Assembly: GCF_014648635.1 (NCBI RefSeq) | Contig: NZ_BMRM01000020.1 | Coordinates: forward strand, 1-64,000 | Reading direction: 5' to 3' | Source of the DNA: Streptomyces cinerochromogenes | GTDB taxonomy: Bacteria; Actinomycetota; Actinomycetes; Streptomycetales; Streptomycetaceae | DNA: 64,000 bases | Shown here: positions 48,456 through 57,762 of the stretch, piece after piece | Position numbering within the stretch: the first letter of the stretch is position 1 | How the letters are laid out: the number at the start of each line of letters is the position of its first letter | The notes under the pieces: generated by a model | Told to the model about the DNA's origin: nothing | The model's input: only the letters and a program-made list of their open reading frames with translations | The model's database searches: none | Position numbers and translations under genes: made by a program

Positions 48456-49694
48456 GTGCCCAGCCCCTACAGAGCCCTGTTCGCCGAGCCCGGCACCCAG
48501 GCCTTCGCCGCCGCGGGATTCCTCGGCCGGATGCCGCTGTCGATGATGGGCATCGGCGTGGTCACGATGGTCTCCCAGCTCACCGGCCGGTACGGCCTCG
48601 CGGGCGCCCTGTCGGCCACCATGGCGCTGTCCGCGGCCGCGATCGGGCCGCGGATCTCCCGGCTGGTGGACCGGCACGGGCAGCGCCGGGTGCTGCGCCC
48701 CGCGACCCTGGTGGCCCTGGCCGCGGCGGGCGGCCTGCTGTTCGCCTCCCACCTGCGCGGGCCGGACTGGGTGCTGTTCCTGTGCGCGGCCGGGATCGGC
48801 TCGGTGCCGAGTCTGGGCGCGATGGTCCGGGCCCGCTGGGCGGCGCTGTACCGGGGCACCCCGAAACTGCACACCGCCTACTCGTTCGAGTCGGTCGTGG
48901 ACGAGGTCTGCTTCATCTTCGGGCCGATCATCTCCATCGGCCTGTCCACCACCTGGTTCCCGGAGGCGGGCCCCCTGCTGGCCGCCTGCTTCCTGGCCGC
49001 CGGCGTCTTCTGGCTGACCGCCCAGCGCGCCACCGAGCCGGAGCCGCACCCGCGCGAGGAACACGGCGGCGGCAGTGCCCTGCGCTCCGCGGGGCTCCAG
49101 GTGCTGGTGGCGACGTTCGTGGCGACCGGCGCGATCTTCGGGGCCGTGGACGTGGTCACCGTCGCCTTCGCCGACGAGCGCGGCCACAAGGGCGCCGCGA
49201 GCGTGGTCCTCGCGCTGTACGCGGCCGGTTCCTGCGTGGCGGGCGTGGTCTTCGGAGTGCTGCGCTTCCGCGGGGCGCCGGAGCGCCGCTGGCTGCTGGG
49301 CGTGGCGGCGATGGCCGTGAGTATGATCCCCCTCCTACTGGTTGGAAACCTGCCGCTTCTGGCCGTGGCGCTGTTCGTAGCGGGGCTGTCCATCGCGCCG
49401 ACGATGATCACGACGATGTCCCTCATCGAAGAGCACGTACCGCGCGCACGGCTCACCGAGGGCATGACCTGGGTGAGCACCGGCCTCGCCGTCGGCATCG
49501 CGGTCGGCTCCTCCGTGGCCGGCTGGGTGATCGACGCGGCCGGGCCACGGGCCGGGTACGGGGTTCCGGCCGTGTCCGGGGCCGTCGCGGTCGCGGTCGG
49601 TTTCCTCGGGTACCGCCGGCTGCGCAGGCCGGCCGCGGGTCGGGGAGGCACCGTTGAGCAGCACAGCGAGCGGGAAGAACGGCACCTGGCGTAA
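48456..49694 (+). CDS. MFS transporter
   Basis: Major-facilitator exporter of 412 residues with 12 predicted membrane helices. GTG 48456 follows GGAGA. The loop 2-3 motif is RLVDRHGQRRVLRP. The middle loop is acidic and His-rich (EPEPHPREEHGGG). The C-terminal tail overlaps the next gene by 41 bp. Substrate unknown. Confidence 0.9.
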   Translation: MPSPYRALFAEPGTQAFAAAGFLGRMPLSMMGIGVVTMVSQLTGRYGLAGALSATMALSAAAIGPRISRLVDRHGQRRVLRPATLVALAAAGGLLFASHLRGPDWVLFLCAAGIGSVPSLGAMVRARWAALYRGTPKLHTAYSFESVVDEVCFIFGPIISIGLSTTWFPEAGPLLAACFLAAGVFWLTAQRATEPEPHPREEHGGGSALRSAGLQVLVATFVATGAIFGAVDVVTVAFADERGHKGAASVVLALYAAGSCVAGVVFGVLRFRGAPERRWLLGVAAMAVSMIPLLLVGNLPLLAVALFVAGLSIAPTMITTMSLIEEHVPRARLTEGMTWVSTGLAVGIAVGSSVAGWVIDAAGPRAGYGVPAVSGAVAVAVGFLGYRRLRRPAAGRGGTVEQHSEREERHLA

Positions 49695-50973
49695 CTGGGG
49701 CGGCAATGTCGCGGCCCGGCCCGCCCGGCAGGTCGAGCCGGCCTCGGTGGAGGAGCTGGCCGCCGCGGTGCGCCGCGCCCGGGAGGACGGCCTGAAGGTC
49801 AAGGCGGTCGGGACCGGACACTCCTTCACCTCGATCGCCGCCACCGACGGTGTGTTGATACGCCCTCAACTGTTGACGGGCATACGCAGCATCGACCGGG
49901 ACTCCATGACGGTCACCGTGGAGGCGGGTACCCCGCTCAAGAGACTCAACGCGGCTCTCGCGCGCGAGGGCCTGTCGCTCACCAACATGGGCGACATCAT
50001 GGAGCAGACGGTCTCCGGGGCCACCAGCACCGGGACGCACGGCACCGGCCGCCTGTCCGGCTCCATCGCCGCCCAGATCAAGGGGCTCGAACTCGTCACG
50101 GCCGACGGCTCGGTGCTCACCTGCTCCGAGAAGGAGAACCCGGAGGTCTTCGCCGCCGCCCGGATCGGCCTGGGAGCCCTGGGCGTCGTCACCGCGATCA
50201 CCTTCGCCGTGGAGCCGCTCTTCCTGCTCACGGCGCGCGAGGAACCCATGCCTTTCGAGCGGGTCGTCGCCGAGTTCGATCAACTGTGGGCCGAGAACGA
50301 ACACTTCGAGTTCTACTGGTTCCCGCACACCGGCAACACCAACACCAAGCGGAACAACCGCAGCGCCGGCCCCGAACAGCCGGTGGGGCAGCTGGCCGGC
50401 TGGTTCGAGGACGAGTTCCTCTCCAACGGAGTCTTCCAGGTGGCCCAGTGGGTCGGCCGCGCGGTCCCGGCGGCGGTCCCGGCGATCGCGCAGATCTCCA
50501 GCAAGGCCCTGTCCGCGCGGACGTACACGGACATCCCCTACAAGGTGTTCACCTCGCCGCGCCGGGTGCGCTTCGTGGAGATGGAGTACGCCGTCCCGCG
50601 CGCGGGCCTGGTGACGGTGCTGCGCGAGCTGAGGACCATGGTCGACCGCTCGGGCCTGCGGGTCAGCTTCCCGGTCGAGGTGCGCACCGCCCCGGCCGAC
50701 GACATCACCCTGTCCACCGCCTCCGGCCGGGACAGCGCCTACATCGCCGTGCACATGTTCCGGGGCACGCCGTACCAGGCGTACTTCACCGCCGCCGAGC
50801 GCATCTTCACCGCGCACGAGGGACGTCCGCACTGGGGCAAGGTGCACACGCGGGACGCGGAGTACCTCGCCCGGGTGTATCCGCGCTTCGGCGAGTTCAC
50901 GGCGCTGCGGGACCGTCTCGACCCGGACCGGCTGTTCCAGAACGACTACCTGCGGAGGGTGCTGGGGGCGTAG
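49654..50973 (+). CDS. D-arabinono-1,4-lactone oxidase family FAD oxidase
   Basis: FAD-dependent sugar-lactone oxidase of 439 residues. The start is TTG 49654, supported by GGGGAGG just before it; it overlaps the MFS gene in another frame, so translation is probably coupled. The PP-loop FAD domain has GTGHSFTSIAATDG (His likely bound to FAD) and GATSTGTHGTG; the C-terminus has the family motif PHWGKVH and DRLFQNDYLRRVLG. Typical of aldonolactone oxidases; the physiological substrate is not known. Confidence 0.92.
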   Translation: MSSTASGKNGTWRNWGGNVAARPARQVEPASVEELAAAVRRAREDGLKVKAVGTGHSFTSIAATDGVLIRPQLLTGIRSIDRDSMTVTVEAGTPLKRLNAALAREGLSLTNMGDIMEQTVSGATSTGTHGTGRLSGSIAAQIKGLELVTADGSVLTCSEKENPEVFAAARIGLGALGVVTAITFAVEPLFLLTAREEPMPFERVVAEFDQLWAENEHFEFYWFPHTGNTNTKRNNRSAGPEQPVGQLAGWFEDEFLSNGVFQVAQWVGRAVPAAVPAIAQISSKALSARTYTDIPYKVFTSPRRVRFVEMEYAVPRAGLVTVLRELRTMVDRSGLRVSFPVEVRTAPADDITLSTASGRDSAYIAVHMFRGTPYQAYFTAAERIFTAHEGRPHWGKVHTRDAEYLARVYPRFGEFTALRDRLDPDRLFQNDYLRRVLGA

Positions 50974-51712
50974 GCGTCGTGGCGGACGCGCTCGGCGCAG
51001 CGGACGTGGGGGCCGGGGTGGCCGGGTCGCCGCTCGGCTCGCCGCTCTTCTCGACGCCGCCGGACCCGCCGCCGTCCCCGCCCGGGTCGCTGCTCGGCTC
51101 CCCGCTCGGGGAGGTGCCGGGTGCCGGGGAGGTGCCGGGGGCCGTACCGCCGCCGGTGGACGGCGTGTGCCGCGGGGACGGGGTGCGCGAAGGGGCGGGT
51201 GCGTCGCCGGACCCGGCGCCGGAGGCGCCCCGGCCGGTGACGGCGTCGCTGACCGTCGTCCCGCCGCCGCCGCTGAAGGTGCCGCCGGACACCAGCTCGT
51301 ACGCCGTGATGCCGGCCATGGTGACCCCGAAGACCAGGGCCGCGGCGACCAGCGGGCGGCGCCGGCCCCTCGCCCGCGCGCGGTAGACGGTGCCCTCGGT
51401 GAACGCGCCCGGCGGCGCGGGCGCTTGTTCCCTCGGCGGGGCCGTCACGGCGTTCCTCTCCCGCAACTGCTCCCCGGTCCGCTTGAAGAAGTGCTGGAAG
51501 ACGGAGCCGCCGCAGGTGGCGACGACGCTGACGACGCCGGCGCCGAGGATCGTGCCGTACACCCCGAAGTACGAAGCCAGTTTGGCCGCCACGACCGCCG
51601 CCAGGGCGCTGCCCGCGACCTGGGGGACGCTCAGATCGATCCGCTTCCGCCCCGTATCGGGTGTCTCGCGCATACCCGGAACTTGCCTGCCTTTCCCGTA
51701 CTTGATCGACAT
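50897..51712 (-). CDS. membrane protein with Pro/Ser/Gly-rich tail
   Basis: A 271-residue protein, ATG 51712 proposed; ATG 51673 is an alternative and neither has a clear ribosome site. Two or three hydrophobic segments (VAGSALAAVVAAKLASYFG, GTILGAGVVSVVATCGG, PLVAAALVFGVTMAGITAY) precede a long low-complexity tail of Pro, Ser, Gly and Thr (TPSPRHTPSTGGGTAPGTS). The 3' end overlaps the convergent oxidase gene by 77 bp. Probably a surface-exposed membrane protein; role unknown. Confidence 0.75.
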   Translation of the reverse strand: MSIKYGKGRQVPGMRETPDTGRKRIDLSVPQVAGSALAAVVAAKLASYFGVYGTILGAGVVSVVATCGGSVFQHFFKRTGEQLRERNAVTAPPREQAPAPPGAFTEGTVYRARARGRRRPLVAAALVFGVTMAGITAYELVSGGTFSGGGGTTVSDAVTGRGASGAGSGDAPAPSRTPSPRHTPSTGGGTAPGTSPAPGTSPSGEPSSDPGGDGGGSGGVEKSGEPSGDPATPAPTSAAPSASATTPTPPAPSAGSRSGTAGPGRDGPAAP

Positions 51713-52153
51713 TGACCGACCGACTGCACGAGAAGGGGACGTACGGACGAAACCATTAGTTCCGTTTCTGGCGATTGCGTGAAGTTCACCACGTTCATGA
51801 TCGGTAAAACCGGTTGCGAAGGGCCAAGTCGCAGCCCTTGCCTGAAGTTGGGCGGCGCGCCAATCCACGCACGTGGTCCGAATGGAGTACTGTTGCGAGC
51901 CCTGGGTCCGGTCTCCCACCAGGGTGCCCGCGGCCAGCCAGGACCGCCGGGAGGGGGCTAGTTGCACAGGGTGACGCAGTTGGTCACTTAGCGTTGCGAA
52001 CAGGTAACCGTGCCATAACGGCGGTCCCGGGCCCGCGCCCGACACGCCGGGCAACTCGGCAAGGTTGTGGCAGGCTGCACCCGGGCAGGCCACACTCGAC
52101 TAGCGGAAGCAGCGACGCACGTGACGTCGGCAGGCACCACCCGGGAGGTCCCC
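51713..52153. promoter_or_regulatory. divergent region between membrane protein and sepH
   Basis: No gene or tRNA in 441 bp. An inverted repeat GTGAC-N7-GTCAC lies at 51971-51987, followed by GGTAACC. It must hold the sepH promoter, but no -10/-35 pair is clear. Confidence 0.5.
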
Positions 52154-53194
52154 ATGCCCGAACTGCGTGTCGTGGCCGTCTCGAATGACGGCACACGGCT
52201 GGTGCTGAAGGCTGCCGACTCTACGGAGTACACGCTTCCGATCGACGAACGCCTGCGCGCCGCCGTGCGCGGCGACCGGCCGCGCCTCGGCCAGATCGAG
52301 ATCGAGGTCGAGAGCCATCTGCGCCCGCGGGACATCCAGGCGCGGATACGAGCCGGTGCCACCGCGGAAGAGGTCGCCCAGCTCGCCGGCATCCCCGTCG
52401 ACCGGGTACGGCGCTTCGAGGGCCCGGTGCTGGCCGAGCGCGCCTTCATGGCCGAGCGGGCCCGCAAGACCCCGGTCCGCCGCCCCGGTGAGAACTCCGG
52501 CCCGCTGCTCGGCGAGGCCGTGCAGGAGCGGCTGTTGCTGCGCGGTGCCGAGAAGGACACCGTGCAGTGGGACTCCTGGCGCCGCGACGACGGCACCTGG
52601 GAGGTGCTCCTCGTCTACCGGGTCGCGGGCGAACCGCACTCGGCGAGCTGGACGTACGACCCGCCCCGGCGGCTCGTGCAGGCCGTGGACGACGAGGCAC
52701 GCTCGCTCATCGGCGAGTCCGACGACCTGGCCGTGCCGGAGCCGAGCTTCCCGTTCGTCCCGCGCATCGCCCGGCTGCCGCGCGAGCGCTCCATGGACCG
52801 CGCTCTCGACCGCAGCGACCGCGAACGGCCCAGCCTGCCCGCGCAGTCGTCGGAGCCGGCCGAGGAGGGCGCGGGCGAACGCGACTCGCTGACCAGCCTG
52901 CTGGAGGCCGTGCCGAGCTTCCGGGGCGACCTGGTGGTCCCGGAACGCCCCGCGGAGCCCGCCGAGGAGTCCGAGGACGAACCCGCCGCCGAGGAGCCGC
53001 CGGCGCCGGCCGCGTCCGCCGGCTCCGCCTACGCGGATGTCCTCATGCCGCGTTCCGTCGGCAGCCACCGCGACCGGCTGATCGGCGCGACCGACCGCCA
53101 GGCCGAGGCCGACGGCGTCCGCCCCGGCCGCCGCGCCGCCGTCCCGAGCTGGGACGAGATCGTGTTCGGCACCCGGCGCAAGAAGCAGGAGTAG
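52154..53194 (+). CDS. sepH: septation protein SepH
   Basis: FtsZ-binding cell-division protein, 346 residues, ATG 52154 after GGGAGG. The N-terminal DUF3071 domain (MPELRVVAVSNDGTRLVLKA) contains a helix-turn-helix-like part (ATAEEVAQLAGIPVDRVRRF) known in SepH to contact FtsZ; the middle is variable and acidic, and a conserved C-terminal segment reads RAAVPSWDEIVFGTRRKK. In Streptomyces, SepH promotes FtsZ assembly at sporulation septa. The start and end motifs match the family. Confidence 0.95.
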   Translation: MPELRVVAVSNDGTRLVLKAADSTEYTLPIDERLRAAVRGDRPRLGQIEIEVESHLRPRDIQARIRAGATAEEVAQLAGIPVDRVRRFEGPVLAERAFMAERARKTPVRRPGENSGPLLGEAVQERLLLRGAEKDTVQWDSWRRDDGTWEVLLVYRVAGEPHSASWTYDPPRRLVQAVDDEARSLIGESDDLAVPEPSFPFVPRIARLPRERSMDRALDRSDRERPSLPAQSSEPAEEGAGERDSLTSLLEAVPSFRGDLVVPERPAEPAEESEDEPAAEEPPAPAASAGSAYADVLMPRSVGSHRDRLIGATDRQAEADGVRPGRRAAVPSWDEIVFGTRRKKQE

Positions 53195-53202
53195 GCCTCC
53201 CT

Positions 53203-53232
53203 GGGAGGGGGCACGCGCGCGTGCCCCCTCCC
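53203..53232. terminator. bidirectional terminator
   Basis: Perfect palindrome with arms GGGAGGGGGCACGCG and CGCGTGCCCCCTCCC, between the convergent sepH and sulfurtransferase genes. Confidence 0.85.
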
Positions 53233-53246
53233 GGGGAGGAGCCCCG

Positions 53247-54098
53247 CTACTGCGGATCCGCCCCCACCGCCACCGGCCGGGACGGGTCCGAGGACCATTC
53301 GGACCAGGAACCCACGTACAGGGCCGCCGGGATGCCCGCCACCGCCAGCGCGAGGACCTCGTGGGCGCCGGAGACGCCCGAACCGCAGTACACGCCCACC
53401 TCGGTGTCCTCGGACACCCCCAGGGCCTTGAAACGGTCCTTCAGCTCCACCGCGGGCAGGAAACGGCCGTCGGGGCCCACGTTCTCCGTCGTCGGGGCCG
53501 AGACCGCGCCCGGGATGTGCCCGCCGACGCGGTCGACCGGCTCCACCTCGCCGCGGTACCGCTCCCCCGCGCGCGCGTCCAGCAGCACACCCGTACGGGC
53601 CAGGGCCGCGGCCTCGTCCGCGTCCAGCAGCCCCGCGTCCGCGGGCCTGGGCGCGAAGTCGCCCTCGGCCGGGGCCGGTGTCCCGGTGGACAGTTCCCCT
53701 TCCCAGGACGGCAACCCGCCGTCGAGCACCCGCACGTCCGGGTGACCCGTCCAGCGCAGCAGCCACCACGCGCGCGCGGCGGCCCAGCCCTGGCCGCCGT
53801 CGTACACGACGACCGGACGCCCGGCCGACACGCCCGCGCGGCGCATCGCGGCGCCGAACTCCGCGAGGTCGGGCAGCGGATGGCGGCCGTGCGCGCCGGG
53901 CGCGGAGGCCAGCTCCCGGTCCAGGTCGACGAAGACCGCGCCGGGGATGTGCCCGGCCGCGTACTCGGCCCGGCCGTCGAAGGCCGGCGCGCCCGCCGCC
54001 TTCGCAAGACTCAGCTGCCAGCGCACGTCCAGCAGCACCGGCGGGGTGCCCCCGGTCAGCTGCTGTGCGAGTTCGGATGCGGTGATGATGGCTGTCAT
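53247..54098 (-). CDS. sseA: rhodanese-type sulfurtransferase (SseA family)
   Basis: Thiosulfate or 3-mercaptopyruvate sulfurtransferase, 283 residues, two rhodanese domains. The first (about 8-125) is inactive, with Asp in place of Cys (VYDGGQGWAA). The second (about 155-275) holds the catalytic Cys238 in VYCGSGVSG. ATG 54098 follows GGATGGA; ATG 54107 is a possible earlier start. The CGSGV loop is the actinobacterial SseA form. Confidence 0.92.
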   Translation of the reverse strand: MTAIITASELAQQLTGGTPPVLLDVRWQLSLAKAAGAPAFDGRAEYAAGHIPGAVFVDLDRELASAPGAHGRHPLPDLAEFGAAMRRAGVSAGRPVVVYDGGQGWAAARAWWLLRWTGHPDVRVLDGGLPSWEGELSTGTPAPAEGDFAPRPADAGLLDADEAAALARTGVLLDARAGERYRGEVEPVDRVGGHIPGAVSAPTTENVGPDGRFLPAVELKDRFKALGVSEDTEVGVYCGSGVSGAHEVLALAVAGIPAALYVGSWSEWSSDPSRPVAVGADPQ

Positions 54099-54417
54099 GG
54101 CGTCCATCCATACGCCAGGGGTGGCCGCGGCGTCCAGGTCCGGCTACTCTGCTCGGCCGGACAGGCTCGATCACGAGGCGTATGGGATCGAGCACGTGCC
54201 GTACAGCCGACGGACCCCCGCCGGCCCTCGTCAGGAAGCGGCGAAAGACGGCAGATCGGGCATCCTTTCGTGGTGACGGCCGAGCGGCGCGGTACGGCCC
54301 CGGGCCACCGCGGAGGATGCGGGTACCGGCACGGGCGTACGCGCCAGCGGCGTGGACACCCCTTCCGGGGAGCGGAAGCGACACGGCCACCGCGAGGGGC
54401 CGGGGAGAGAGTGATCG
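54099..54417. other. divergent promoter region, no gene seen
   Basis: These 319 bp separate the divergent sulfurtransferase and VOC genes. No supported frame, no clear palindrome. Confidence 0.6.
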
Positions 54418-55209
54418 ATGACCGAGGCACCGGAGTCGGCCGGTCCGCACGCACGGCGCGTGCCCGGCACGCCCTGCTGGGTGAGCCTGATGGTGCACGG
54501 GCTGGACACCACCGAGGAGTTCTACGGTGAGCTGTTCGGCTGGGAGTTCCGGCCGGGCCCGCAGCAGCTCGGCCCGTATGTGCGGGCGCTGCTGGACGGG
54601 CGGGAGGTGGCGGGCATGGGCCAGCTGCCGCCGGACCGCCGGCTGCCGGTCGCCTGGACGCCGTACCTCGCCTCGGACGACGTGGACCAGACCGCGGACA
54701 CGGTACGGCTGTGCGGCGGCACGGTGGCCGTCGGCCCGCTGGACGCCGCCGAGGCCGGGCGGATGGTGATCGCCTCCGACCCGGCCGGGGCGGTGTTCGG
54801 GATCTGGCAGGCCACCGCGCATTTCGGCACGGCGGTCACCGGGGTGCCCGGCACGCCGGTCTGGAACGAGCTGCGCACCTTCGAGACGGAGAGCGTCGGC
54901 AAGTTCTACAAGAGCGTCTTCGGCTTCGAGGAGGAGCCGGAGGTGTCCGCCGACTTCGACTACCTGACCCTGCGCCTCGACGGCCGGCCGGTGGCCGGAC
55001 TGCACGGCATGGGCCAGGCACTGCCGCGGGACCGGGGGCCGCACTGGGAGACGTACTTCGAGGTGGCCGACCTCGGAGAAACGCTGCGGCAGGTCACCGG
55101 CCTGGGCGGCCGGATCCTGCGGCCCGCCCACGACAGCCCGCACGGGCGGGTGGCGTCGGTGGCCGACCCGGAGGGCGCGGAGTTCTCGGTGGTCCAGGAT
55201 CCGCGCTGA
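54418..55209 (+). CDS. VOC family protein, two-domain glyoxalase/bleomycin-resistance fold
   Basis: A 263-residue protein of two fused VOC halves (about 15-130 and 140-260), each with the pairing pattern CWVSLMVHGLDTTEEFYGEL and WNELRTFETESVGKFYKSVF, and ends VIASDPAGAVFGIWQ and ASVADPEGAEFSVVQ. ATG 54418 follows GGGGAGAGAG. Such proteins in Streptomyces are often called hydroxylases or resistance proteins without evidence; the ligand is unknown. Its last codons are duplicated just downstream. Confidence 0.88.
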   Translation: MTEAPESAGPHARRVPGTPCWVSLMVHGLDTTEEFYGELFGWEFRPGPQQLGPYVRALLDGREVAGMGQLPPDRRLPVAWTPYLASDDVDQTADTVRLCGGTVAVGPLDAAEAGRMVIASDPAGAVFGIWQATAHFGTAVTGVPGTPVWNELRTFETESVGKFYKSVFGFEEEPEVSADFDYLTLRLDGRPVAGLHGMGQALPRDRGPHWETYFEVADLGETLRQVTGLGGRILRPAHDSPHGRVASVADPEGAEFSVVQDPR

Positions 55210-55278
55210 GCCCCGTACGGGCCGGGAGGGGCAGGTCCAGGACCCGCGCGGAATATCCGTACGGGCCGGGAGGGTCAG
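55192..55278. repeat. imperfect tandem duplication of about 43 bp
   Basis: GTCCAGGATCCGCGC... at 55192 and GTCCAGGACCCGCGC... at 55235 start two similar units that both contain CGTACGGGCCGGGAGGG. The first covers the end of the VOC gene; the second ends at the tdk stop codon. Confidence 0.8.
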
Positions 55279-55925
55279 GCGGAGGGGACGGGCAGCACGT
55301 CCGGGGACAGGGCCGCCGCGCGGGCCGACGCGGCGGTCATCCGGCGCCGGTGGTGGCGGCGGCACAGCACCTCGTAGCCGACCTCGCCCGCGGCCTGGTT
55401 GACGTCGCCGACGACCACCTGGGCGCCCTCGACCACCATCTCGCCGCCGATCGTGCGGGCATTGTGCGTGGCGCGGGCGCCGCACCAGCACAGCGCCTCC
55501 ACCTGGAGCACCTCGATCCGGTCGGCCAGCTCCACGAGCCGCTGCGAACCGGGGAACAGCTTGGAGCGGAAGTCGGTGGTGATGCCGAAGGCGAAGACGT
55601 CCAGGCCGAGATCGTCCACCACGCGGGCGAGCTGGTCGATCTGCCCGGGTGCGAGGAACTGCGCCTCGTCCGCGATCACGTAGTCGGCCCGGCCGCCCTG
55701 CGAGAGATGGTCCACGAGGTAGGCGTACAGGTCCTGGCCGTCCTCGACCTCCACCGCGTCGGTGACCAGGCCCAGCCGGGAGGACAGCTTGCCCTCGCCC
55801 GCCCGGTCGTCCCGGGTGAAGATCATCCCGACCAGCCCGCGCGCCGAGCGGTTGTGCTCGATCTGCAGAGCCAGCGTCGACTTCCCGCAGTCCATGGTTC
55901 CGGAGAAGAACACCAGCTCGGGCAT
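55275..55925 (-). CDS. tdk: thymidine kinase
   Basis: Type II thymidine kinase of 216 residues for salvage of thymidine. Walker A GTMDCGKST (residues 9-17), the catalytic Glu in VIADEAQFL, FGITTDFR, the lasso region, and zinc-binding residues CWCGARATH with CRRHH are present. It lies 43 bp downstream of the alkaline-phosphatase-like gene in the same direction. Confidence 0.95.
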   Translation of the reverse strand: MPELVFFSGTMDCGKSTLALQIEHNRSARGLVGMIFTRDDRAGEGKLSSRLGLVTDAVEVEDGQDLYAYLVDHLSQGGRADYVIADEAQFLAPGQIDQLARVVDDLGLDVFAFGITTDFRSKLFPGSQRLVELADRIEVLQVEALCWCGARATHNARTIGGEMVVEGAQVVVGDVNQAAGEVGYEVLCRRHHRRRMTAASARAAALSPDVLPVPSA

Positions 55926-55968
55926 GAGACGTTGAGGACCTTTCAGCGGGGGAGGACAGGGCGAGGGG

Positions 55969-57165
55969 TCAGGAGCGTACTTCGAGCAGCGGGACCAGCT
56001 GCTCGGCAGGGGTCATCGAGCCGTGGTTGCCGACCAGCGCGGACTCCTTGGGCTCCCGTTCGGAGGCGATGATCAGGACGTCGTCGTGCGCGGCGGCGAC
56101 CACGTCGCCGATCCGCGGGTACACGCGCTCGTCGCACTCGCCGGGCGGCCCGAACCAGCCGGCCGAGATCGCCTCGTCCCGCGACGCCACCCAGAACTGC
56201 TCCCCGAGCACCTCGCGCCAGACGGTCAGGACGTCGTTCTCGGCGCCCGGCACCGCGTACACGTGCCGGGCCCGGCCCTCCCCGCCCAGCAGGGCGACGC
56301 CGGCGCGCAGTTCCCAGTCCTCGTCGAAGTCGATGCGGTGCTGCTCGTCGAACGGCACGTCGACCATGCCGTGGTCGGCGGTGACGTAGAGGGCGCTGCG
56401 CGGCGGCAGCTGCTCGGCGAGGCGCTGGGCGAGCCGGTCGACGTTCATGAGCTGGCCGCGCCAGGTATCGGAGGCCACGCCGTAGCGGTGTCCGGCGCCG
56501 TCCAGCTCGGAGTAGTACGTGTACACCAGCGAGCGGTCCCCGGCGGCCAGTTGCCCGGCCGCCAGGTCCATGCGGTCCTCGCCGGTGAGCCGGCCGTGGA
56601 AGCTGCCGCCGCTGAGCGCGACCTTGGTGAGCGGGGTGTGCTCGAAGGCGGGCGAGGACACCTGGGCGGCGTGCACCCCGGCCTCGTGGGCCAGCTGGAA
56701 GACGGTGGGGTACGGCTGCCAGGGGCGCGGTTCCGTGTACGGCTGCCAGCGGAGCTGGTTCATCAGCTCGCCGGTCTCCGGGTTGCGCACGGCGTAGCCG
56801 GGCAGGCCGTGGGCGCCGGGCGGCAGGCCGGTGCCGACGGAGGCGAGGGAGGTCGCGGTGGTCGCCGGGTACCCGGTGGTGAGCGGACGGCCGGTGCCGC
56901 CGCGCGAGCTGCCGAGCAGGGAGGTCAGGAAGGGCGCCTCGTCCGGGTGGGCCCTGAGCTGCTCCCAGCCGAGGCCGTCGATCAGGAAGACGCAGACCCG
57001 GTCGGCGGGGGTCAGCTCGCCGATCGTGGCGGTCAGGCCGGGGACGCCCATGCCCGCGGCCAGGGTGGGCAGCAGGTCGGCGAGGGAGCCGGTGCCGTAC
57101 TCGGGCAGCGGGGCGGTGTGGAGGGCGAGGGGTTCCGGGTGGTCCCAGGCGGAGAGCTGGGACAT
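55969..57165 (-). CDS. alkaline-phosphatase superfamily phosphodiesterase/pyrophosphatase
   Basis: A 398-residue cytoplasmic protein without a signal peptide. The metal and nucleophile sites of nucleotide pyrophosphatases are visible: Asp in FLIDGLGW, Thr in YPATTATSL, ELDGAGHRYG, TADHGM and GNHGS. Its start overlaps the DUF5998 stop by one base (TGATG), so they are coupled. The substrate is unknown. Confidence 0.9.
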   Translation of the reverse strand: MSQLSAWDHPEPLALHTAPLPEYGTGSLADLLPTLAAGMGVPGLTATIGELTPADRVCVFLIDGLGWEQLRAHPDEAPFLTSLLGSSRGGTGRPLTTGYPATTATSLASVGTGLPPGAHGLPGYAVRNPETGELMNQLRWQPYTEPRPWQPYPTVFQLAHEAGVHAAQVSSPAFEHTPLTKVALSGGSFHGRLTGEDRMDLAAGQLAAGDRSLVYTYYSELDGAGHRYGVASDTWRGQLMNVDRLAQRLAEQLPPRSALYVTADHGMVDVPFDEQHRIDFDEDWELRAGVALLGGEGRARHVYAVPGAENDVLTVWREVLGEQFWVASRDEAISAGWFGPPGECDERVYPRIGDVVAAAHDDVLIIASEREPKESALVGNHGSMTPAEQLVPLLEVRS

Positions 57166-57752
57166 CAGCGGGTGAGGTCCGCGGTCGCCTCCGAGATGGA
57201 CTGCGCGAAGGCGAGCGCCTGGCGCACCGTCTCCGGGCCGTCCCCGGCCTCGCTGACGCGCAGGCTGAGGTCGTCCGCCGTGGAGCTGCCCGTGTAGCCG
57301 TGGTCGGCGTCGCAGTTGGGGTCGCCGCAGGCGGCGGGCTCCAGGTCGATGCGGTTGACGGCGCCCCAGCCGATGGTGAGCACGACCTCGCGGGGCAGCG
57401 TGCCCGGCTTGTACTGCTCGGGGTTGGCGACCACCCGGCTGACCACGACCGAGGAGATCCGGTCGAGCTTCACGGACTCGGTGGAGGTGGTGGCGTACGG
57501 CGTCGGGGAGGTGCTGTCGGCGGCCTGCTCGTCGGTGTGGCTGACGATGAAGCGGTTGCCGGTGAGCACCAGGACGGTCACGTGCCGCCGCACCTCGTTC
57601 TGGTCGAAGGTGGTCTCCTGGTGGACCAGGTACGACCGGACGGGCTCGCCGCCCACAGCGGCCTCCACCGCCTCGGCCACGAGGGCCGGGTAGTAGCCGC
57701 TGCGCTCGATCGCCGCGCGCAGCCCCTGGGTCGTCGTACTGGTCTTGGCCAT
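57165..57752 (-). CDS. DUF5998 family protein
   Basis: A 195-residue protein, ATG 57752 (MAKTSTT); ATG 57761 gives three more residues. It has a beta-rich core (VTVLVLTGNRFIVSHTDEQ, DRISSVVVSRVV) and a loop with two cysteines (ACGDPNCDADHGYTG). A conserved actinobacterial family of unknown role, always upstream of the phosphatase-like gene here. Confidence 0.88.
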   Translation of the reverse strand: MAKTSTTTQGLRAAIERSGYYPALVAEAVEAAVGGEPVRSYLVHQETTFDQNEVRRHVTVLVLTGNRFIVSHTDEQAADSTSPTPYATTSTESVKLDRISSVVVSRVVANPEQYKPGTLPREVVLTIGWGAVNRIDLEPAACGDPNCDADHGYTGSSTADDLSLRVSEAGDGPETVRQALAFAQSISEATADLTR

Positions 57753-57762
57753 GGCGTCCATC

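Noticed and set aside
53029..55491. Long minus-strand frame across sepH, the sulfurtransferase and VOC genes
   Set aside because: Spans several supported genes in a different frame and has no domain pattern.
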